In this document: positions 36,948 through 45,303 of the stretch, in pieces
Position numbering within the stretch: the first letter of the stretch is position 1
How the letters are laid out: each line of letters opens with the position of its first letter
NCBI GenBank assembly: GCA_000803105.1
Contig: JTDA01000001.1
Span: 248,001 to 312,000 of the forward strand
Reading direction: 5' to 3'
DNA from: Coprobacter secundus
GTDB lineage: Bacteria; Bacteroidota; Bacteroidia; Bacteroidales; Coprobacteraceae
Length of the DNA: 64,000 nucleotides
Position numbers and translations under genes: made by a program
The notes under the pieces: generated by a model
What the model was told of the DNA's origin: nothing
Database searches by the model: none
Seen by the model: only the letters and a program-made list of their open reading frames with translations

Positions 36948-37541
36948 ATGGCAAAACACTTTATTTCAATAACGCTTTTTACACTGCTGATATCTTGCAT
37001 ACAAGATAGGAAAGACAACGTGTACATCGAAAAAAAGCTGTATCCCAATGAGGAACTAAGGGCCGTATTGGACTCGTTCGTTTTCGAAAACAAAAAGTTA
37101 GACTCGATCTGCGAAATATACATCGACAATATCTTGCCGGAATTCACGTCCATCATCATTTTCTCCGGAGAGGGGGCTTGCATCGGAGATGAAAATATTT
37201 ATTATAATCAAAGACCATTAGGTTATACCGAAATATCGGGGATAAGATTCAGAATATTTTCCGGAATGGAACACTATTTCAACCTGCTGGAAAATATGGA
37301 AAACGCTCCGAAAATAACCTCCTCATATCCATCTATTCCCGATATGGAAATAAACAGCAAAGATTTTCCTTATGCCGATAGCAATTCCATATGGTGGGTT
37401 CTGATTAAAAACGGGGAAAAATCGACATTATACAGGAATTGGGACGGAGTATATCCTTACAATTTTTATCCATTCCGACATGTTCCGGGATTACTATTCA
37501 ATCCTCCGGTAATAAAAGACGTTTGTGACGAAGATGAATGA
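36948..37541 (+). CDS. small lipoprotein, family A copy 3
   Basis: A 197-residue protein almost identical to copy 1 (34304), including the FRHVPGLLFNPPV end. The first residues are MAKHF rather than MIKHF. It is 93 bases after B2, with a spacer unlike the others, and is followed by the second YD-repeat gene 84 bases later. Copies 1 and 3 are more alike than either is to copy 2, although 2 is between them, so the array has been rearranged or homogenised. Confidence 0.8.
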   Translation: MAKHFISITLFTLLISCIQDRKDNVYIEKKLYPNEELRAVLDSFVFENKKLDSICEIYIDNILPEFTSIIIFSGEGACIGDENIYYNQRPLGYTEISGIRFRIFSGMEHYFNLLENMENAPKITSSYPSIPDMEINSKDFPYADSNSIWWVLIKNGEKSTLYRNWDGVYPYNFYPFRHVPGLLFNPPVIKDVCDEDE

Positions 37542-37625
37542 ACAAAACAGACCCTATTTACTTCATAAGACATCCCAATGGCTACATCTTCATATAAAAA
37601 AACGCAGAAATGACATAATACGACC

Positions 37626-40600
37626 ATGAAAAATTACATTGTACTCATCCTTTTATTGCTATTTTCTTTTACAATACATTCAAAAACTCAGGTAAACTCA
37701 GAATTTACAAACGACTCTATATTGCAAACAGCCGGAATAACCAGAACCAGTCAGGGAATATTAGAAAATTACAAAGCCCAAATCCCGGTAACAATACCGG
37801 CTTCGCCTGAAATAGCCGGTTTAATGAAATTTATAGAATGTCCGGTAGATCACAGTACGGGTATTCCAGACATTACTATTCCTATTTATACAGTCAGAAT
37901 CGGGGGTATCAGCCTCCCCATCAATCTATCTTATCACGCCTCAGGAATCAAAGTCAACGACATTGCCAGTACCGTAGGTTTAGGATGGGTACTCAACTCT
38001 GGGGGCTTCATTACACAACAGGTTATCGGAGAACCTGATGGCGAAAGCAAAAAAACTCCGGCTTACAAATCTCAAGCTGAATTTCAAACAGCTATAGATA
38101 ATATAGATCCTATAAATTCTTCCCCATTAGCCATGCAAGGCCTGCTCGACGAAATATACAGAATTATTAAATGGGACACCGGATTCGGACCTCAAATAGA
38201 TATGCACTCAGACAGATACGTATATCATTTCGGTGAACATTCCGGTGTATTTAGGTACAAATTCAATACAAATGAAATATATACTCTCCCTTATGACCCG
38301 ATTCAAATAAAATTTGATAGCCCTCGAATTCGCACTATCGACTCGAAAGGAAACACTTATTATTTCAATAAATTTCAAAAAACCAATACCATATCCCAAA
38401 CAAAAATACTAAACCAAATAAAACAGGACCCTCTTCCCGATGCTTTATTCAAAGGAAACGGAAATACATGGAGGTTGACCAAAATCGTATCAGCGAATAA
38501 ACGAGATTCCATCGAATTAAATTATATACCCTCCGGATGGACATCTTACAGCATAAGCCAAATGGTCGAAACCGGAAATGAACCTATTTATTATAATTCC
38601 CATAGCGGTAGTTACATTAGGGATAAATCTCTATTGAACCCGAATGAATGCTATACCGTTAATTCCATTAAAATGAACGAATTAAATTACAGAACAATCA
38701 ACCAACACAATTTTAATGAGCTCAGCATATCAGAAATAAAAGCAAATGGAAAAAAAATAGTAGATTTCATCTATGCCACAGACAGGAAAGATATACGCGA
38801 TACAAAATTAGACACCATTAAAATTTATCTTGATGATTTGACTCAAATGTATATTTTCCACTACTCTTATTCCGGGACAAGCAAGAGTATAAATGGTAAA
38901 GAATTCGGCCTACGACTGATGTTAGATAAATTAGAAATAAGGGGAAATTCTTCTCCAGAAAAAGAGATATATTCTTTCAAATATAATCCGCTATCCTTAC
39001 CTCCCTATTGTGAAGGATTTCTCGCGACCAAAGATATTTATCATTTTCATGATGATTATTGGGGATACTATAAAGGTTCGACAAGTACGAATAACATTCC
39101 AAGCGGAACTATGGGAGCAGGAGCTCCCACTCAATATCAAACGGACAGAGAGCCGAACCTAACATCGGCTCAAGCTTGCATATTAGAGGAAATACACTAT
39201 CCGACAGGCGGCACACGAAAATTCGAATACGAATTTCATCAAAATAAATTCGGAAACTTAATCCATGTCGGAGGACTACGAGTCCGCAGAATTACCGATT
39301 TCGACGGTCCAGAGACAATAGCCAAAATCGTAGAATATAATTATACTTTACGAGACGGTTTTGTAAATCCAAGAAACTGCTTCAATTATTATGTTCTCAC
39401 TCACCATAATTACACAAACGGACCAGCATGCTACTCAGAAGCCGAAATAGGCAAAACATATTACGTATCAGAACCGCTCAACGACATTATGACATTCAAC
39501 ACGATACCTGCATTATACAATAATATCTCTGAAATCATAAAAGACAAAGACGGAAACACTTTAGGCAAGACTGAATACATTTATGACGAGACAGAGCATA
39601 AAATAACTACTGCATACATTACTAAGTACGGAAATGTTCCCTATCATTTTGATTACGGTGCTTACAAACCTCGATTATTGTCTAAAACAGATTATAGCTT
39701 TGCTGATAATAAGTACACGGAAACTCGTATGGAATCTTACGAATACACATGTTTCAAAAAAGAAAAATTCATAACCGGATTCAAAATTATGGAAAGCGAA
39801 CCATATGCTTTCAATTTATTTACAGGAATGAGTATCAATTATTCTGATTTCCAATATTATATAAACAGATTAATATACGAAGACTGTATAGCTACAAGCG
39901 AGGTGTACACATTGTACAATAAAAGAATCATAGAAAAAAGATCAGAAAATAATATTATAACAGCGCAATGGCCCGATTACGATGAAAGCACTCTCCTCCT
40001 GAAAAGAAAAGAACTTCCTTATGTTAAGGATAATATTTCAATAATAGAAACATTCTCATACCCCTCAGACTATCCGGGTAACCCTGTGTATGAAAAGATG
40101 AAAAAATTGAACATCTTAAATCCGATAATTAGTAAAGAAGTTTATAAAGGCGATACTTTTCTCCAAAAAATAACCACCCATTACAAAGAATGGCATAATG
40201 ATATATTCGCACCGGAAACAATACAAATACAAACTAAAAATCAAAATACGCCTGTAACCCGTATCATATATTACAATTACGATACACATGGAAATCCCCT
40301 ATTCCTTTGCAAAGACAATGCTATGAAAATAGTTTATCTTTGGTCGTACGACGGACAGTATCCAATAGCCGAAATCCAAAACGCCAATTATGAAGAGGTA
40401 AAAAACGCATTGAACATGAATGATGATGAAATCAACCTTTTATCTGAAAAAACATATCCTTCTGACCAAGACTGGACAACAATCGATAGTCTCAGAAAAA
40501 GCTTACCAAACGCACTCATTACGACCTACAAATACAAACCTTTGATAGGAATGGTTGAATCTGTAAATCCCAGAGGCATAAAAACATCCTATGAATATGA

Positions 40601-40682
40601 CGCTCGGGGGAGACTGAAGCTTATCAAAGACAATTATGGAAATATCATCCAAGGATACAATTATCATTACAGAAATCCGTAA
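37626..40682 (+). CDS. large secreted YD-repeat / RHS-related protein
   Basis: A 1,018-residue protein with a signal peptide (about 1-20, SFTIHSK). Its N-terminal third has IPVTIPASPEIAGLMKFIE and LPINLSYHASGIKVNDIAS followed by VGLGWVLNSGGFI, which resembles the SpvB/RHS-partner N-terminal of Bacteroidetes. YD-type repeats are seen near the end: YDTHGNPLFLCKDN, YLWSYDGQYPIAEI and SYEYDARGRLKLIKDNYGNI. It stops shortly after these, with no DPDG core end and no toxin tip. In related loci such a protein usually stands before the RHS core gene; here it stands after the lipoprotein array. It is intact. A part in building the surface structure that holds the RHS toxin is a guess. Confidence 0.75.
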   Translation: MKNYIVLILLLLFSFTIHSKTQVNSEFTNDSILQTAGITRTSQGILENYKAQIPVTIPASPEIAGLMKFIECPVDHSTGIPDITIPIYTVRIGGISLPINLSYHASGIKVNDIASTVGLGWVLNSGGFITQQVIGEPDGESKKTPAYKSQAEFQTAIDNIDPINSSPLAMQGLLDEIYRIIKWDTGFGPQIDMHSDRYVYHFGEHSGVFRYKFNTNEIYTLPYDPIQIKFDSPRIRTIDSKGNTYYFNKFQKTNTISQTKILNQIKQDPLPDALFKGNGNTWRLTKIVSANKRDSIELNYIPSGWTSYSISQMVETGNEPIYYNSHSGSYIRDKSLLNPNECYTVNSIKMNELNYRTINQHNFNELSISEIKANGKKIVDFIYATDRKDIRDTKLDTIKIYLDDLTQMYIFHYSYSGTSKSINGKEFGLRLMLDKLEIRGNSSPEKEIYSFKYNPLSLPPYCEGFLATKDIYHFHDDYWGYYKGSTSTNNIPSGTMGAGAPTQYQTDREPNLTSAQACILEEIHYPTGGTRKFEYEFHQNKFGNLIHVGGLRVRRITDFDGPETIAKIVEYNYTLRDGFVNPRNCFNYYVLTHHNYTNGPACYSEAEIGKTYYVSEPLNDIMTFNTIPALYNNISEIIKDKDGNTLGKTEYIYDETEHKITTAYITKYGNVPYHFDYGAYKPRLLSKTDYSFADNKYTETRMESYEYTCFKKEKFITGFKIMESEPYAFNLFTGMSINYSDFQYYINRLIYEDCIATSEVYTLYNKRIIEKRSENNIITAQWPDYDESTLLLKRKELPYVKDNISIIETFSYPSDYPGNPVYEKMKKLNILNPIISKEVYKGDTFLQKITTHYKEWHNDIFAPETIQIQTKNQNTPVTRIIYYNYDTHGNPLFLCKDNAMKIVYLWSYDGQYPIAEIQNANYEEVKNALNMNDDEINLLSEKTYPSDQDWTTIDSLRKSLPNALITTYKYKPLIGMVESVNPRGIKTSYEYDARGRLKLIKDNYGNIIQGYNYHYRNP

Positions 40683-40723
40683 AATATAAATAAACCTTAA
40701 TTTGTAATTTTATAAAAAAACAT

Positions 40724-40775
40724 ATAGGAATTGTTTCAAGAGAAGTCATACGATTCATTTTGAAACAATTCCTAT
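40724..40775. terminator. hairpin terminator between YD-repeat gene and PL8
   Basis: ATAGGAATTGTTTCAA (40724-40739) pairs fully with TTGAAACAATTCCTAT (40760-40775), with a 20-base loop. On the minus strand the stem is followed by ATGTTTTTTTATAA, so it most likely ends the minus-strand PL8 gene, and it may also act on the plus strand. Confidence 0.7.
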
Positions 40776-40845
40776 CATCACTCTACTATCAGGAATATCA
40801 ATATAAGCTAATTTCTTTTATAGCATATATCCGATATCTCTTTTT

Positions 40846-43050
40846 TCATCGATACCTTACAACCACGGGTACAGACTTTCCAGACTCATCTCCTTGAGGA
40901 AAAGCAATATTAAAAAAGGTCATATTCCTCTTTCTATCATACCGGCCAGATTCATATTTGCCATAAAGCCCTAACGAAATAGACTTTTGTCTGCGGGTAG
41001 GATCGGACAAAGAAATTTTCAAACCTCCGTCTTTCTCTTTTTGCAATATGAACAGAGCTTGCCCTGACAGTGAAATGTACCGGACTTTCAATAAAGACTT
41101 TTTTAAAGGAAATAATCCCGGTCGATAACAAACACCACAGACAGTCCCTTCCTCCATATCCTCAACCAACTGAACCAAAGGTGTATTTGTTATCTTCACT
41201 TGTGAATAATCAACCTCCTGATTATTATCATTTGCAGGCATGACCATATATTCATACTTTCCACTATCGTTATTCAAAGTTACAGTAAATAACGTGTCTT
41301 GCTTTTCCTTATCAGCATAGAACCTTGCAATCTCATGCCAACTTCCTTGAGACGGGGCAATGGCTACATTCAATGTCTGATTTTCCGTAATATAATATCT
41401 CCATCCATTATGTTCCAAAATCACAGGTTTTCGAATATGGGCAGAAAAATTATCATCTACTCTATCCATTTTATTATTGCCAGTCCTCCATCGTATCCCA
41501 CCTTCTAAATAAGTACTGTTTATTGTCGTAATCAATGGTTGCCCAGCTTGGGTCTGCAAGCTGTTTCCTAAACAGAACATCCGATTGCCTAAAATAAAAT
41601 ATCCTTTATTTCCCGAAATCCCATCACGCCCCAGAATCATCGCTGCCACTCCAGCCGTTCCAGAAGACAAAACCCCAGCAAAAGTCGAATCATTCCGGTA
41701 TCCATCCCAGGTAAGTAACGGTAACGGTATTGTATCATCCGGAACAGTTATACCGGGTAACCGACGCCAATTCCAAAACGGGAAAATATTCTCATATTCA
41801 TTACCATTACGCATATATGATGTTACTCCCTCTCCCATATAATACCCTTTTAAGTTTTCTCCGTTACCGGCTTCTGTCGCTATAGTCCATGGAGAGGCCA
41901 ATCGCACAGAAAAATATGCATCACCGATTTTGCTTATCAGCATATCCGAACGATAAAAAGCTGTCGTTCCTTCCGCCCGAGCGACCGACGAGGGTGGAAT
42001 CAAAATATTACGATAGGCTATCTTGTATACCTGGGCACTTGCAGCGTCTGTTACCACCGACATATCTGCCAAAGATTGGGCTAAAGCCAAAGCCTTTCCC
42101 CTTTGGGCATTTTTAAAGAATTGGCGTCCACAAGCACTATAATCCATATATCCACCCCAAACAACCTTATTCAATCCGTTTAAGATATAATTACCGACAA
42201 CCTGTATCTTCTCATCCGGGAAAGAGTATTGTGTATTTCGGAAAGCTCTTGTCCAGTAAGTCATGCTCAAAGCATAAGCCAATCCGTAATTTCCAAATTG
42301 CAACTGAGGCCCATGCTGATGGTATGAGTAATCCGGTTGCAAGCCCTCTTCCGTTGTAATATATATTTCAGACAAAATAACATCTCGCGCCTCCTTCAAC
42401 AGAATTTCATCATTTTGTAACAATGCCCTATACACAACATTGCCTGCCAGCCAAACACGATTTTGTCCTGACAGACCTATTTTTGACCGCTTTAACTGCT
42501 CTACACCTTGCATTTTCAAATCTTCAGGAAGTAAATTTTCCATCAAAAGCAATGCCGGACCTAACATTTTATTGACTCCTATTTCCGTATACCACCAATT
42601 CGGACAAGTCAACGTGAACGACACCCAGAAACGCAGACCTTGCATGTAAGCTGCCAAGACTTTATCTGAATGATAAGTAGGCATCTGCTGGGATTGATAA
42701 GCCTTTGCCAAATGGAACAGCCGCATTACATGAAAAGACGGAGCCCAACCGCTTGGGTCCTTATCTCGATAATCAATATCCCTCCAACCTCCATTTTCTG
42801 TTTGAGTTTCTACCCAATGATATATTATTTGTTCAGGCAACCGAATATTTAAAAATAATTCTTTCACTGACAAATCGATATACGAACCACTATCCGTGAG
42901 AGCAATTATTTCATCAGTCAAGCCCTCATCCGAAAATATAGAAGAAAGGTGCCAATCAATAATTTGTTGTTTACACTTCTGAATGTCTGATGCATACAAA
43001 AAAATTTGTCCTATAAAAATAAACGCCAATGAGAGGATAATACGTTTCAT
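40846..43050 (-). CDS. polysaccharide lyase family 8 (hyaluronate/chondroitin AC lyase-like)
   Basis: A 734-residue secreted lyase with a signal peptide (about 1-20). It has the PL8 alpha/alpha toroid in the N-terminal half and a beta-sandwich half after about residue 350. Catalytic motifs visible are NWWYTEIGVNKMLGPALLL near residue 150, DYSYHQHGPQLQFGNYG (the His and Tyr pair) near residue 240 and CGRQFF with the arginine near residue 300; GNGENLKGYYMGEGVTSY is also PL8-like. It would cleave uronic acid-containing glycosaminoglycans by beta-elimination. I start it at the ATG at 43050 rather than the longer frame, because a TATGTTTG -7 box lies at 43088-43095 on the minus strand. No SusC/SusD or sulfatase genes are adjacent, so it is an isolated lyase here. 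Confidence 0.87.
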   Translation of the reverse strand: MKRIILSLAFIFIGQIFLYASDIQKCKQQIIDWHLSSIFSDEGLTDEIIALTDSGSYIDLSVKELFLNIRLPEQIIYHWVETQTENGGWRDIDYRDKDPSGWAPSFHVMRLFHLAKAYQSQQMPTYHSDKVLAAYMQGLRFWVSFTLTCPNWWYTEIGVNKMLGPALLLMENLLPEDLKMQGVEQLKRSKIGLSGQNRVWLAGNVVYRALLQNDEILLKEARDVILSEIYITTEEGLQPDYSYHQHGPQLQFGNYGLAYALSMTYWTRAFRNTQYSFPDEKIQVVGNYILNGLNKVVWGGYMDYSACGRQFFKNAQRGKALALAQSLADMSVVTDAASAQVYKIAYRNILIPPSSVARAEGTTAFYRSDMLISKIGDAYFSVRLASPWTIATEAGNGENLKGYYMGEGVTSYMRNGNEYENIFPFWNWRRLPGITVPDDTIPLPLLTWDGYRNDSTFAGVLSSGTAGVAAMILGRDGISGNKGYFILGNRMFCLGNSLQTQAGQPLITTINSTYLEGGIRWRTGNNKMDRVDDNFSAHIRKPVILEHNGWRYYITENQTLNVAIAPSQGSWHEIARFYADKEKQDTLFTVTLNNDSGKYEYMVMPANDNNQEVDYSQVKITNTPLVQLVEDMEEGTVCGVCYRPGLFPLKKSLLKVRYISLSGQALFILQKEKDGGLKISLSDPTRRQKSISLGLYGKYESGRYDRKRNMTFFNIAFPQGDESGKSVPVVVRYR

Positions 43051-43087
43051 AAGTATTAGTAATATTAATATTTTTTGTTTACCTCTC

Positions 43088-43095
43088 CAAACATA
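43088..43095 (-). promoter_or_regulatory. -7 promoter box for PL8 lyase
   Basis: TATGTTTG on the minus strand fits TAnnTTTG and lies 37 bases before the ATG at 43050. It supports the shorter start. Confidence 0.5.
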
Positions 43096-43116
43096 CAAAA
43101 ATTTAGCGGATTTTAT

Positions 43117-43124
43117 TAAGTTTG
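43117..43124 (+). promoter_or_regulatory. -7 promoter box for yaaA
   Basis: TAAGTTTG on the plus strand is 35 bases before the ATG at 43160. With the box at 43088-43095 it makes a divergent promoter pair. Confidence 0.5.
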
Positions 43125-43159
43125 TATATTATAAAGCCAACATTATAAAAGATAAAAAT

Positions 43160-43924
43160 ATGATGATACTGCTTTCCTGTGCAAAAACAATGAGCAAGCA
43201 TTCTAAAATACAGGTTCCGGCATCTACCAATCCTGTTTTCCAAAAAGAGGCTTCTAAAATTATACTCCATCTATCTCAATATTCTGTAAACGAATTAAAA
43301 GAAATACTCCATGTCCCCGAGCGACTCGCAGCTGAAAATTCTCTGCGTTTTCATGAATTTCACTCCAACGAAACTCCATCATTACAGGCATTACTGGCAT
43401 ATACCGGCATCGTATTTAAAAACATCGCCCCCCAAAATTTTACACCTGAGGACTTTACCTATGCACAAGAGCATTTACGGATAACCTCATTCTGTTACGG
43501 CCTGTTACGCCCCATGGATACTATCAAGCCTTACCGTCTCGAAGGGAACGTGACCATTCCCGAATTAGGAGCTGAAAACATGTTCGATTTCTGGCAGAAA
43601 CGTTTGACACGTCCCTTCATACAGGAAATTATAAAAAACGGTGGGATATTATTCAATTTGGCCAGCCATGAAATGAAATCTCTCTTCGATTGGAAACTGG
43701 TAGAAAACAAAACCCGAATTATTACTCCTGAATTTAAAATTATGAAGAGAGGAAAACCGACTACGGTTGTCATTTACACCAAAATGGCCCGCGGAGCTAT
43801 GACTCGTTACATTATTAAAAATCGGATAGAGAACCCCGAAGAAATAAAATCTTTTGAATGGGAGGGATTCCATTTTTACAAAGAAGATACAAAATCGGGA
43901 ATATATACTTTTATTCAGGAATAA
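43160..43924 (+). CDS. yaaA: YaaA family peroxide stress / DNA-binding protein
   Basis: A 254-residue protein of the YaaA (DUF328/UPF0246) family. In Escherichia coli YaaA lowers free intracellular iron under peroxide stress, and its fold contains a DNA-binding helix-hairpin-helix. Family-typical segments are LLSCAKTM at the start, SLQALLAYTGIVFKNI, CYGLLRPMDTIKPYRLEG and NLASHEMKSLF, with RGAMTRYIIKNRI near the end. I start at the first ATG of ATGATGATACTG; the frame is open further upstream, but the -7 box at 43117 lies inside that extension. It is a single gene between divergent PL8 and hflX. Confidence 0.93.
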   Translation: MMILLSCAKTMSKHSKIQVPASTNPVFQKEASKIILHLSQYSVNELKEILHVPERLAAENSLRFHEFHSNETPSLQALLAYTGIVFKNIAPQNFTPEDFTYAQEHLRITSFCYGLLRPMDTIKPYRLEGNVTIPELGAENMFDFWQKRLTRPFIQEIIKNGGILFNLASHEMKSLFDWKLVENKTRIITPEFKIMKRGKPTTVVIYTKMARGAMTRYIIKNRIENPEEIKSFEWEGFHFYKEDTKSGIYTFIQE

Positions 43925-43993
43925 TTTATTATTACTCATATTTTTTCATACAGTTTATTGACACTATAAGAACAATTTAACAGGCAAATCCAT

Positions 43994-44001
43994 TATATTT
44001 G
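43994..44001 (+). promoter_or_regulatory. -7 promoter box for hflX
   Basis: TATATTTG fits TAnnTTTG and lies 26 bases before the ATG at 44028. Confidence 0.5.
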
Positions 44002-44027
44002 CAACATTAAGACGATATTATCTATAG

Positions 44028-45260
44028 ATGAAAGAATTTATTCTCACCAAACAAGAGACCGAACGTACTATTCTGGTAGGTATCATTACTCAAACCCAGA
44101 ACGAAGCAAAAGCAAACGAATACTTGGACGAACTGGCCTTCCTGGCAGAAACAGCAGGGGCTGAACCCGTAAAAAAATTTTTACAACGACTCGAATATCC
44201 TAACCCTACAACATTTGTCGGTGCGGGAAAGTTACAAGAAATAAAAACATATATTGAAGAAAACGAAATAGGATTGGCCATTTTCGATGATGACTTGACT
44301 CCCAAGCAATTAAAAAATATCGAACACGAACTGCAAGTCAAAATATTAGACCGCACCAGCCTGATTCTTGACATTTTTGCAAAACGCGCTCAAACTGCGC
44401 ATGCAAAAAGCCAAGTGGAACTGGCTCAATATCAATATCTATTGCCTCGCTTAACCCGATTGTGGACGCATCTCGAACGCCAACGAGGGGGTATCGGTAT
44501 GCGTGGCCCCGGTGAGACTCAGATAGAGACTGACCGGCGTATTATCCTTGATAAAATAGCTCGACTAAAGGTTGAGTTAAAACAAATAGACAAGCAGAAA
44601 GCCATTCAAAGAAAAAACAGGGGCAAAATGGTTCGTGTTGCTTTGGTAGGATATACAAACGTAGGTAAATCTACTTTGATGAACTTACTTAGCAAGTCTG
44701 AAGTATTTGCCGAGAACAAACTTTTTGCAACCTTGGATACTACCGTACGTAAAGTAATCATCGATAACCTGCCATTTTTATTATCTGACACTGTCGGATT
44801 TATCCGAAAATTACCGACACATCTGGTAGAATCGTTCAAATCAACGCTTGATGAAGTACGTGAAGCCGACTTACTCGTTCATGTCGTAGACATATCTCAT
44901 CCAGCTTTTGAGGAACAGATAGATATTGTAAATCGTACATTACATGAAGTTTGTGACTCAGCCGATAAACCCATGATTATAGTATTCAATAAAACAGATG
45001 CTTTTTCTTACATAGAGAAGGACGCTGATGACTTGACACCCCGTACCAAAGAAAATATTTCTTTAGAAGAGTTGAAAACTACCTGGATGGCAAAAATGAA
45101 TGATAACTGTATCTTTATCTCCGCTAAAGAAAAACAAAATATCGACGAGTTGAAAGAAATGCTTTATAACAAAGTAAAAGAAATACATGTCACCCGTTTC
45201 CCATACAATGATTTCTTATATCAGAAATATGATGATAATGATACCAGCATAGAAGAATAA
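44028..45260 (+). CDS. hflX: GTPase HflX
   Basis: A 410-residue ribosome-associated GTPase that can split stalled or heat-damaged ribosomes. The N-terminal domain (1-about 190) has RGGIGMRGPGETQIETDRR near residue 155. The G domain shows G1 GYTNVGKSTLM (about 207-217), G3 DTVGFIRKLP (near 254) and G4 NKTD (near 320). The C-terminus is short, as in Bacteroidetes forms. A -7 box lies 26 bases upstream. DUF4954 follows 43 bases later on the same strand, so cotranscription is possible. Confidence 0.96.
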   Translation: MKEFILTKQETERTILVGIITQTQNEAKANEYLDELAFLAETAGAEPVKKFLQRLEYPNPTTFVGAGKLQEIKTYIEENEIGLAIFDDDLTPKQLKNIEHELQVKILDRTSLILDIFAKRAQTAHAKSQVELAQYQYLLPRLTRLWTHLERQRGGIGMRGPGETQIETDRRIILDKIARLKVELKQIDKQKAIQRKNRGKMVRVALVGYTNVGKSTLMNLLSKSEVFAENKLFATLDTTVRKVIIDNLPFLLSDTVGFIRKLPTHLVESFKSTLDEVREADLLVHVVDISHPAFEEQIDIVNRTLHEVCDSADKPMIIVFNKTDAFSYIEKDADDLTPRTKENISLEELKTTWMAKMNDNCIFISAKEKQNIDELKEMLYNKVKEIHVTRFPYNDFLYQKYDDNDTSIEE

Positions 45261-45303
45261 ATACTTATTATTAAAAATATCATATAACAAATACTATCAC
45301 AAA

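Larger units (their letters stand above)
34304..37541 (+). repeat. tandem A-B-A-B-A duplication array of lipoprotein genes
   Basis: Five genes alternate between family A (34304, 35629, 36948) and family B (34954, 36273). The A-B spacers (34898-34953 and 36217-36272) are almost identical, so the repeated unit is about 1.3 kb and has been copied at least once, with a third A. The B-to-A spacers differ. The A copies share their first 240 bases almost exactly and diverge in patches later. Confidence 0.9.

Noticed and set aside
40846..43050. A polysaccharide utilisation locus around the PL8 lyase
   Set aside because: No SusC/SusD-like, sulfatase or hybrid two-component gene lies on either side.
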